Shown here: piece by piece, positions 9,686-18,040 of the stretch
Layout: the number at the start of each line of letters is the position of its first letter
How positions within the stretch are numbered: position 1 is the stretch's first letter
Origin: Anas platyrhynchos
Taxonomy: Eukaryota > Chordata > Aves > Anseriformes > Anatidae
DNA: 64,000 nt
Reading direction: 5' to 3'
Assembly: GCF_047663525.1 (NCBI RefSeq)
Contig: NC_092587.1
Coordinates: 197,963,501-198,027,500, forward strand
Position numbers and translations under genes: made by a program
Notes under the pieces: generated by a model
What the model was told of the DNA's origin: nothing
What the model saw: the letters and a program-made list of their open reading frames with translations, nothing else
Databases searched by the model: none

Positions 9686-12600
9686 CTACTCTCGCTGTCC
9701 TGCGATGCAGCTGCAGCGGAAAGCCCTGCGCAGCGCGCGAAGTGCCCTCCTGATGCGGGAGGGCCGTGGCTGGCGCGCCGGGGCTTGTGCGAGGTCAAGG
9801 GTGCCTGTGGGGGACACAGAGGTGTAGGTTAGGGCCTGAGCGGGTGCTGGGCGAGCCTGTCCCCCCCTCCAAGGCCTTTCCCCGGGGAGGGGTGGCCCAG
9901 GACCAGCCAGCCCCCCTGCGCGTGGTGCTGCCAACCTTGTGCTTGGTGCTGCTCGCTGCGCTGAACAGGCCCGGCCAACAGATCCTGGGACGGCGCTTGT
10001 GTCTGGGATGTTGCTGGCTCATCCGCTGGCGTATCTTTGGTGCAGGAGGAGGACTGCGCTTGGCCTCCCTGCTCGATGGCCACCTGCATGGGGAGAGGAA
10101 CAGCACGGGCAGCTGAGGAAAGGGATGTCAGCCCTTGTGCCTGGGGCATGTGGAAATGCAGAGCAGCAAGCAGCTCCCGGCACGCACACCCAATGCACTG
10201 CTTCTGCCTGGGGCCGCCCTGGATGCCTGGTGCCCACCACGTGTGCTGTGCTTACCTGGTGCCCAGGAACCAAGGGAGTGGCTGCTGCTCCTGCTTCGTC
10301 AGCTGCTGCTGGGCGGAGATCTGTGATGGCCTCCCGGAGAGGCTCTGCAGCCAAAGGAGAAGCCCCTTCTCCACCTTCTTCTTGTGGCATTGCTGCTGCA
10401 GCGAGAGGGGCTTCATTGGCCTCCCCCACAGGGCCTCTGGCCAAGGCAGAGGCCGAGGATGTACATTCTGCAGGCTCTGGTGTGGGAGGAGGCACCCTGG
10501 GCACTGTGACCCAGGGAGCACTTGCTGCCTTGCTTGGGGCTCCCGCTCCCTGGATGATGGCTACAGAGTGGAGTAGGACTGCAGCCACGATGGTGTCAAC
10601 TCTTTCATCCAGCTCTTCATCAGAGACACTGCAGGCATGTCGGGCACGTCCCTGGCTCTCCACCATCACGGCAGCGCTGTGCTCGCTGGGGCTTGGAGAG
10701 GCCGATGGTTTTGACTGTGGAGCCCCACGTGTCAGGGGAGGCGTCCTGTGTCCCTCATCTTCCAGAGCAGGGGCTGCTGGAGGACTTGCTGGCCTGCTCT
10801 GTGCCGGTGTTGTTGTGGTGAGAGGCGTGCTGTGCCTCTCTTCCCCAGGAATTTCTTCCTGGGGAGCAGCTGATGGGACAGTGTCCGTGGTTTGCAGCGA
10901 GCCAGGAGAGGCGCTTGCTGGGTGTTCTGCTTCTTGTGCTGCCTCCCTTTCCACACTGCTGGCTGCGCTGCCCTCTTCCTGCGGAACGTCCTGTGCGTCT
11001 GTGAAGAGGCTGGCGAACCTGGGGTTGATCCAGGAGTTGATGATGACGACCTCCTCTTCATCGCATCCCCCAGGACTGCTCTCTTTCTTGCCCCGGCCTT
11101 GGCTTGTCCCCTCGTTTCCTGTCCCCTGCCTGGGTTTGATGTGTTTCTCTCTCTGTTTTTTCTTTTTACCCTGGCCTGGGCTAGCTGCTGCAGGGTCTCT
11201 GCTGGAAGCCCTTGCTCCTGCGCATACCCGGGAATCAGGCCCTGGCAGAGCAGTGGTCCGCCTCCTCTCCATGTCTGTCTGGACCCCGGCTGATCTCGTT
11301 GCTCTCCCTGTGCTCCCCGTGCGTGCCAAGTCCCCCAGTGCTCCAGCCAAGGCAGATGCTGAGGATGTAGAGTCTGCAGGCTCTGCTGTGGGAGGAGGCA
11401 CGCTGGGTCCTGTGGCCGAGGGAGCACTTGGTGCCTTGCTCACGGCTCCCTGGCTCATGGCTTCAGCACGGCGTATGACTGTGGAAACGATGGTCTTGAC
11501 TCGTTCATCCAGCTCGTCATCACAGGCACTGGAGGCATGTCGGGCACGTCCCTGGCTCTCAACCATCACCGCAGTGCTGTGCTCACTGGGGCTTGGAGAG
11601 GCCGATGGTTTTGACTGTGGAGCCCCACGTGTCAGGGGAGGCGTCCTGTGTCCCTCATCTTCCAGAGCAGGGGCTGCTGGAGGACTTGCTGGCCTGCTCT
11701 GTGCTGCTGTTGTTGTGGTGAGAGGCGTGCTGTGCCTCTCTTCCCCAGGAATTTCTTCCTGGGGAGCAGCTGATGGGACAGTGTCCGTGGTTTGCAGCGA
11801 GCCAGGAGAGGCGCTTGCTGGGTGTTCTGCTTCTTGTGCTGCCTCCCTGTCCACACTGCTGGCTGCGCTGCCCTCTTCCTGGGGAACGTCCTGTGCGTCT
11901 GTGAAGAGGCTGGCGAACCTGGGGTTGATCCAGGAGTTGATGATGACGACCTCCTCTTCATCGCATCCCCCAGGACTGCTCTCTTTCTTGCCCCGGCCTT
12001 GGCTTGTCCCCTCGTTGCCTGTCCCCTGCCTGGGTTTGACGTGTTTCTCTCTCTGTTGTTTTTTCTTCTTACCCTGGCCTGGGCTAGCTGCTGCAGGGTC
12101 TCTGCTGGAAGCCCTTGCTCCTGCGCATACCCGGGAATCAGGCCCTGGCAGAGAAGTCGTCCACGTCCTCTCCAGGTCTGTCTGGACCCCGGCTGAACTT
12201 GTTGCTCTCAATTTGCACCCCGTTTGTGCCAGGTCCCCAAGTGCTGCTGATCGTTGGCCGTGTTCCCAGCTTTTTTGCGTCTTCTGCAGCACTTCAGACA
12301 CGCGGGAGTGTGCTGTGTCCTGCAGTGCCGTGCAAGAGTCTGCAGGGCTGTGTGGGGCAGGGTGCCAGCTCTTCTTTAAATTCTGGGGCCCAGTTGCGGG
12401 CTGAGGTGGTGTTCTGTGTCCTTTGCTCGTGGGAGGTCTGCCCACAGGAGGAAGCCTTGCCTCCCTCATGGCTCCCTGGTTCCAGGCAAGGCCATTTCTT
12501 ATTGCAGTGGAGACAAAGGCCTTTATTCGGTCTTCCATTTCTTCGTCAGGGGATGCAAGGCTGCTTTTGGACGAGTGCCGACTCTTCCAGTTTTGGGCCG

Positions 12601-13781
12601 CTGCTGTGGTGAGAGGTGGTGTTCTGGGGCCTTTGGTCCTGGGAACTCTGCTTGAGGGAGAAAGCCTTGCCTTGCTGCTGGCTCCCTCGTTGCAGGCTAC
12701 AGCGTTTGTTATGACGGTGGACACAAAGGACCGTATTGCATTGCCCATGTCCTCGTCAGGGGCCACAGGGCTGTGTGGGCCACGTTCCCGCCTCTCTGCC
12801 CTCACTGCTCTGTCCCTGTTGCCAGAGATGCAGGGAAGAGGTGGCAAAAGCTCTTGCTGGCTGCGGGCCTCTGTTCCCAATGACTTTGCCCTTCCTCCCC
12901 CTGAAGAAGCAGAGGCTGCTGCTTGCAGAGGGGGCAGCTTGCAAGTGGCCTTTTCAGATGATGATGTCTCTGCTTTAGGCACTTGCTTGGGTGCTGCTGC
13001 CTGAGTCGCTGCCTGCCTTGGCAAAGGCGGCAGGGCTGGCAGCTGGATTCTCTCGGCCTGCCTCACCCCACGGTGAGGCAGTGTCTTGATGTCTTGCGGC
13101 TTCTTCTCCATCTGCAAGAGAAGCGAGAAGAAAGGCCAAGTTACTTGGGCCATTTCTGCCATTCTGCTCCGTGTCCCCACTAGAAGTGCTGCTGTGAGCT
13201 GCCCTGCAGCGGCCCCCGGCACGCCCTGGCAGCTGCCCACGCAGAGCGGGGCTCAGCCTGCCAGGGTAATGCCCTGCCTGTCTCCTCCTGCGAGTGCTGC
13301 CTGCTCATCGCAGGCTGCCAGGGCTGCCAAAGATGTTCGACCGAACCGTCCTGGGGCTCCCGACTCCGTGTGGCAGCTGCCAGTGTGACGCACGCTCTCT
13401 GGGCACGACCGCACCGGCAGCCTGTCCGCATGGAGGGACGGTGGAGGCAGCTCCTGGCTGCGCACAGCCAGGTTGAATTAGGCCACGCTGCTCTTTGTGC
13501 CTGTGGGCACAGAACTGCCAGGGCCACATGGGCTTTGGCTGTCCTGGGGGTGGGCTCTTCATGGAGAAACCCCAGGTTTGGGAACAACTGTGTCCAGGCC
13601 GGAGGGGCTCAGGGCCAGCTGGCCGGCTCGCTCCAGCACCGTTCTCCTCATCCTGGTGCTCTCGGTGCCATCCCGTCACACTGCTGTCCCTGTCTCGCTC
13701 CCTGAGCCTCACCTGGCGCCGCTCCTGCACGCTCCGCTGCCCTTCAGCGGGCTGGGAGTCATCCTTATTCTGCTGCTCCAT
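9686..13781 (-). CDS. Array gene, four exons, 1063 aa, family not recognised (unit A)
   Basis: Exons (minus strand): 13781-13713, 13111-10256, 10083-9936 and 9804-9686. Every intron is GT/AG (CCAG/GTGAGG...TTGCAG; CCAG/GTAAGC...ATGCAG; CAAG/GTTGGC...CCACAG), phases agree, and the sum is 3192 bp. The start is the first ATG after a TATA box; the ATG at 13904 lies upstream of that box and was rejected. The protein is Pro/Ser/Ala/Glu-rich and mostly disordered. There are two 70-residue modules (about 140-280), each with a helix-like SFVSTVI-type motif and an RTPP motif, then two 300-residue repeats (about 311-910). Each 300-residue repeat has SAGVQTD, a GKKKKQ basic patch (likely nuclear signal), an acidic DEEE run, a conserved INPRFASLF core, RTPPL and another helix motif. 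The C-terminus is Arg-rich (IRRALRALRRAF). No transmembrane segment or signal peptide. Function unknown; a nuclear role is inference. A divergent copy at 22886-25344 preserves the same C-terminal frame across exon 4. Confidence 0.8.
10430..12240 (-). repeat. Two tandem copies of a 900-bp coding repeat in exon 2 (unit A)
   Basis: The segment at about 10430-11330 recurs at about 11330-12240 with a 900-903 bp offset; for example GGGGCTTGGAGAGGCCGATG is found at both 10688 and 11588. The period is a multiple of three, so the repeat adds 300 residues without breaking the frame. Equivalent in B at about 33240-35050 and in C at about 52855-54670. Confidence 0.92.
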
Positions 13782-13890
13782 GCTATGCTCCAGGTCCTCT
13801 GACCAAGAACTCCAACAGGCACCCAGGGGAGCTGCTGCCTCCTGACAGAGCTGCTCTCCTGAGAGTGAGTGGGCAGCCCGGGGCTCGGGC

Positions 13891-13896
13891 TTTATA
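13891..13896 (-). promoter_or_regulatory. TATA box of the array gene (unit A)
   Basis: Minus strand CCCTTATAAAGCCC, a consensus TATAAA. A start site about 30 bp downstream (near 13862) would give a 5' UTR of about 80 nt with no earlier ATG. The surrounding sequence is GC-rich. Confidence 0.65.
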
Positions 13897-13899
13897 AGG

Positions 13900-14289
13900 G
13901 ACACCGTTGCCGTGGGTACCCCTCCGTGTCACAATGGCCTTTGGGTACGCATCACAATGCCCCGGTGGTTGCCATGGGGCCCTCAAGCCCATATGCTGGC
14001 AGACACCCCAGGGACACCGTCTCACACACCCACAGCAGGATCTGCATTGGCAGGTACCTCTGGCTCCTTCCAGCCAGTGCCCCCGGCTCAGCCCCAGCTC
14101 AGTCTTTCTCAGGGCAGTTAGCTTAGCTCCCTAACTGCTCCCAGGTAACTGCGCGTTACCTGCTCTGCCAGGAGATGCTCTGCTCGGTCGTCCGCGTAAG
14201 CTTCCTGGCTCTTTTGCCTGACTGCCCACACATCAGCAGAGACTGCACTCGAGCTTGGACGCCCATCAGGCCACCCTGGCAGTGCAGCT

Positions 14290-14333
<44 letters not shown>

Positions 14334-14654
14334 GATTCCTCCCGTGTCCGGGCAGCCAGAGGCCTGTGGCTCTAGGCACTGTGAAGTGCTCCCAGAGAAG
14401 GTGGGCTCCAGGGAGCCGGTGGAGCTGGCAGAGAGGTGGCTTGAGGCAGGCTCTGGCAGGGCTGTGAGAGGAAAGCCCTGGGCAGCCGCAGGACGAGTTC
14501 CTGCTCCTTGCTTTAAGAGCAAGCTGTGGAGGAGCTTTCAGCAGCAGAGCCACAGCTGTGCCACGCTGCTGTTTAGCCTGCAGCTTCTCTGGCTGCTGAA
14601 GCAGGTCCTATGCTTCAGAGTTGTGCCTGAAACAGTGTTGGTAACACAACGGTG
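13900..14654. other. 5' flank of array gene with (GGAGCA)n microsatellite (also 36713-37467, 56332-57086)
   Basis: Upstream of the TATA box. A hexanucleotide GGAGCA run of about seven units lies at 14291-14333 (37104-37146 in B, 56723-56765 in C) and has the same length in the three units. No gene is supported. Confidence 0.45.
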
Positions 14655-14740
14655 TCTTTGCTGGAACAGGTTGCCCAGAGAGGCTGTGGCGTCTCCATCC
14701 TTGGAGATCTTCAGAAGCACAATCCTCGGAATTGTGCGTA
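14655..14740 (+). mobile_element. Short CR1 fragment (also 37468-37553, 57087-57172)
   Basis: TGCTGGAACAGGTTGCCCAG followed by a TCTCCATCCTTGGAGATCTT stretch matches the CR1 3' region over about 80 bp only. Confidence 0.65.
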
Positions 14741-15475
14741 AAGCTCGTCCTTTGGGGAGAAAGAGAAGGAATTGGAAAAACAACCCCAAAACTAGGGAAA
14801 AGGATAAAAAAGCACAGGTTAGATATTGTCCAATTGTCTGGCCTGAAAAGCCATTAAAAGGAACTTTGCTCCTTTGGCCACAACGCAGGTCCGATGAAAA
14901 TTCCCGCTTCAAGTTTACAGGTAAACAATAAGACTCCTTTTCCGCAGGAGGAATCAAGTTATGCTCCCTCTAACCCTAACATTGCAGCCGAGGCAGCAGG
15001 AGCTGCACCAGCAAGGAAGTATATGTGTAAGTGTACGTGCTTGAGACAAAGTATTGGATCTGCTTGAGACAAAGTATTGCTGTGAAGGGAGTGACTCCTC
15101 ACTCTAGAGTAACACTTGTAACAGTAACAGTAGAAGTTGTTGTACAGCAGATACAACATGAGAATCCTGTAAGGGGATGGCCTGTCCCGAATGGCAAGGG
15201 GTAGTACTGGCTCTGCGGCAATAAATGCAGGAAGGTGTTGCCCCTTGGCTGGAAGGCAGCTTGCACCCTGGGGGCAATAATTCCACATGTACCTATTACT
15301 GAAGACCCACAACGCCAAAGCCCCCTTGAGACCGCACGCAGAATTACGAGGACTCCACATAATCCTCTAGGAAACCGAACCAGGGAATTTCACTCACTGG
15401 AGAACTAGAAAATAACACTCTGCACGCAGTCCAGGCACTACGAGAGGAGCTAAGAAGCTTCTCAGAAACAGTACT
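14741..15475 (+). mobile_element. Retroviral env-like relic (also 37554-38288, 57173-57907)
   Basis: Around 15170-15330 the plus strand carries a conceptual segment with WPVPNGKG, WLCGNK and LPLGWKAACTLGA, resembling retroviral envelope surface/TM sequence of avian ERVs. It is broken and its limits are unclear. No polypurine tract separates it from the LTR that follows, so the two may come from different insertions. Confidence 0.5.
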
Positions 15476-16076
15476 TGTGTTGGGTCTGTCTGAGCTGGAG
15501 TCACCTTTTCCCTGCAGCAGCCCACACAGTGCTGTGCTCTGCACTCGTAGCTGGAGCAGCACTGATATCGCTCAAGTGTTGTGTCTGTTGCTGCGCAGTG
15601 CTGGCACGGCATCAGGACTCCTTCCAAGCCCCCAAGAGCCAGCAGGCTGGGGGTGGGCAAGTGATGGGGAGGGGGCATTGCCAGGGCAGCTGACCTAAAC
15701 CAACCAAAGGGATATTCCATAACACCTGATGTCACACTCAGCAATAAAAAGGGGGGCTCTCCTGGGGGAGGGGGCTGTTCCTCCTGAACAACCACTATGC
15801 GTTTTGAGGCCCTGCTTCCCAGGACGTGGCCGAACATCGCTCGTTGATGGGAAGCAGAGAATATTTTTTTTCCCTCTATCTGTGCTTCCGCACTGACTTA
15901 TTGTTTCTCTTGTTTCTTTTTTTCCTCCCCATTCCCTTTCCCTTTAATTAAACCTTTCTCATCTCAAACCTCGAGTTCTCTGTGTTGTATTTTCTCCCCC
16001 TTCCTCTTTGAGGAGAGGGGGAGTGAGAGAGCGGTTGTGGTGGAGCTCAGCTGCCCACCTGAGTCAAACCACAACA
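15476..16076 (+). repeat. LTR, about 600 bp, plus orientation (unit A)
   Basis: Starts TGTGTTGGGTCTGTC and ends GTCAAACCACAACA. Inside are a TATA-like AATAAAAAGGGG near 15741, a pyrimidine-rich U5 leader and a TTTAATTAAA poly(A)-like motif near 15945. It resembles avian ERVK-type LTRs. No direct repeat was seen at the flanks, so the target-site duplication is lost or the LTR is rearranged. Confidence 0.7.
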
Positions 16077-16235
16077 GGCCAACAGGGCTGCTGGTATTGG
16101 CTGTGTTCCCTGTTCGCTGCAAAGTGCCTGTGCACGTGGTGGGAGATTGCATCCCCAGCTTTCTCAGGCCCTGGAAGCAAATCCCCCAAAAGCGGAGCAG
16201 TGGCATCACGAGCGGAGCCCCGGAGGCAACCGCGG

Positions 16236-16495
16236 CTGTCTGAAAGGCAAGCATCAAGAATGCGGACATGTCAGAGGAGGAGCAGCAAGATGCTGTTGAT
16301 TGCGCCACTCAGGCCTTGGCGAAGCACATCGAGAAGGGCATTGCTGCGCACATCGGGAAGGAATTTGACAAGAAATAGAATCCCACTTGGCACTGCAACA
16401 CAGGAGGGAACTGCGGCAGCTACGTGACTCCTGAGAGCACGCACTTCACCTACTTCTAGCTCAGCCAAGTTGCTATTCTTTTCGAGTCTGGTTAG
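16236..16495 (+). pseudogene. Dynein light chain LC8 (DYNLL) retropseudogene (unit A)
   Basis: The frame reads [42 protein letters not shown] and SYVTPES, matching the 89-residue LC8 dynein light chain (DYNLL1/DYNLL2) almost end to end without introns. LC8 is a dimeric hub in cytoplasmic dynein and many other complexes. This copy is dead: the start ATG is CTG, a base change of frame follows within the first codons, the Tyr codon before NPTW and the Tyr codon in the YFYL segment are TAG, and one codon is lost near KYNIEK. Sequence after the stop looks like its 3' UTR to about 16570. Confidence 0.9.
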
Positions 16496-16744
16496 AACCA
16501 CGGACTCCCACTGACACTTGCATCTGGTTACAGGACTTTGCTGGCTCCCATGGCTGGTTACTTCAGCCTTCCTGAGGAAACAAACCTTGATCTTCAAGGG
16601 CAATGGCAGGGATTATGCTATAGCAGAAGTTGTTACATTGTGGAAATATAAAGGAAAAATACCAACAAAATGTATTCATTGTTTTTTTTGTTTTGTTTGT
16701 ATTTATTGTAATAATTGTAATATTGTATAAATTGGGCCAAGCCC

Positions 16745-17140
16745 CAATTTAAAATGTTGAAATTAAAAGAGTTGGATCCATACAAGTCCATGCATCTGGA
16801 TGGGATTCATCCCAGAGTGCTTGGAGAGCTGGCTGACATCATTGCGGGACCTCTCTCAATTATTTTTCTATGGTCTTGGCAATCTGGAGAGGCCCCAGTA
16901 GAGTGGCAGCTGGCAAAAGTTGTACCAATTTTCAAGAAGGGCAAAAAGAAGACCCCGGTAATTACAGGCTTGTCAGTCTCAGGTCAGTGCCTGCTAAAAT
17001 TAGGGAGAAGATTATCCTTGAAGTTATTGAAGAGCGCCTGGGGGACAGTGCAGTCATTTCTCCCAGCCAACATGGGTTCACGAGGGTTAGGACCTGTTTA
17101 ACAAATTTCATTTCCTTTTTAACAATTTTGATTTCCATGG
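16745..17140 (+). mobile_element. CR1 LINE reverse-transcriptase fragment (unit A)
   Basis: Encodes the CR1 RT signature LDPYKSMHLDGIHPRVLGEL, PLSIIFLWSWQSGEAP, VPIFKKGKK, EDPGNYRLVSLRSVPAKI and ISPSQHGFTRVRTCLTNFIS, with a change of frame between VPIFKKGKK and EDPGNYR. Only about 130 codons remain. On its right it is cut sharply at about 17140 by the GC-rich module that precedes the second LC8 copy. Confidence 0.9.
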
Positions 17141-17143
17141 GCA

Positions 17144-17322
17144 GGCACGGCCCGCAGATGCCAGGCTGCCAAGCCCAACGTGCGGCCGCCAAGCAGGCGC
17201 CAGCTGCCAGAGGCTGCAGGAAGGCTCCAGAAGCAGCGGCAGCAGCCCGCGCAGGGGCAGCCACGACTGCAGGAGCCGCTCCTGGGCTGTGGGCTCAGGG
17301 GCAGACGCCTGCCCCTGCAGGG
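17144..17322 (+). repeat. Inverted partner of the 7.3 kb GC-rich module (unit A)
   Basis: Near-identical inverted duplicate of 7356-7534, about 9.6 kb apart. Followed by a linker and the 5' flank of the second LC8 copy. Copies at 39959-40137 and 59576-59754. Confidence 0.85.
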
Positions 17323-17451
17323 GATAAGGCAAACCCAGAGCCCAAAACCAACCCCAAGGGTACTGCATCCCCAACTTTCCTAGGCCCTGGAAGCAAATCC
17401 CCTAAAAGCGGAGCAGTGGCGGCGTGAGCAGAGCCCCTGAGGCAACCGCGA

Positions 17452-17563
17452 CTGTCTGAAAGGCAGGCATCAAGAATGCGGACATGTCAGAGAAGAAGCA
17501 GCAAGATGCTGTTGATGGTGCCACTCAGGCCTCCCTGCCCACGCTGCTGGATGAGCTGCCCTA
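17452..17563 (+). pseudogene. Second LC8 copy, cut off after about 27 codons (unit A)
   Basis: Repeats the 5' flank and first codons of the first LC8 pseudogene, including the CTG in place of ATG (CTGTCTGAAAGGCAGGCATC), to CCACTCAGGCC. It then changes to unrelated sequence and is ended by the LTR at 17564. The shared defect shows it arose by local duplication of the first pseudogene, not by a new retrotransposition. Copies at 40267-40378 and 59884-59995. Confidence 0.85.
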
Positions 17564-18040
17564 TGTGAGAAACACTCCGTAGCCAATAACTTAGGCTCAG
17601 GCGAGGATCTCAGTGAAGTAGTAATTTATTTGCGATTGCAATGGCGGGCGCCCCACAAGCAGGAGAGCGTGCCTACTAGTTCCAAAACACAGTTTATATA
17701 CCTTTTGATGACAGGACCCTCCCCTGTTTCCCCACTGAGTGAGTAATCCAGGTTCACAATCTATCTGATGCTTCACAAACAACGCATGGCCTTCGGTTGC
17801 CGGCCTGTTAAATTTCAAATTTCTTTTGACGTTTTTACTGCTTGAAGGGGTAATGTTTCTTCCCTTATCTGACTTGACTTAACACTGCAATTTTCACCTA
17901 ATATTGTCCTAAGGAATCTGGTTGTCTGCATTTTACAAGGTCGCCTGCTAAGCTTTCTCATCACTGTAAGCATATCTCAGTACCACATTCCTTCCCTCTA
18001 AACAATGTAACTCTGCAAAAACAACATTTCTATTCCCACA
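17564..18040 (-). repeat. 3' LTR of the class I retrovirus (477 bp)
   Basis: Starts TGTGAGAAACA and ends TATTCCCACA on the plus strand, giving the TG...CA ends of an LTR. A polypurine tract (minus strand) lies directly to its right at 18041-18060. Read on the minus strand it has a TATA-like TATATAAA near 17700 and an AATAAA near 17628, as expected for U3-R-U5. Copies at 40379-40855 and 59996-60472. The insertion flank on its left is the cut-off LC8 copy. Confidence 0.85.

Noticed and set aside
9939-12404. Plus-strand open frame of 821 codons antisense to the array gene (similar in B and C)
   Set aside because: It mirrors the GC-rich codons of exon 2 on the other strand and spans the introns without splice logic. 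It has no promoter or homologue, and its repeats are those of exon 2.
13111-13240. Reading the array gene as a single ORF starting MGSCQGVPG upstream of exon 2
   Set aside because: That start lies in intron 1. The upstream TATA box, the ATG at 13781, the GTGAGG donor and the TTGCAG acceptor right before ATGGAGAAG give a better model, and the old copy is conserved across the same acceptor.
13305-13904. ORF of 199 codons starting MSLIKPEPR
   Set aside because: Its ATG is upstream of the TATA box and the frame runs through the exon 1 donor into intron 1. Only its part from 13781 to 13713 is taken as coding.
14175-14375. Arg-Ser-rich plus-strand ORF resembling an SR protein
   Set aside because: The RS run is only the (GGAGCA)n microsatellite read in one frame; the other frames give EQ and AP runs.
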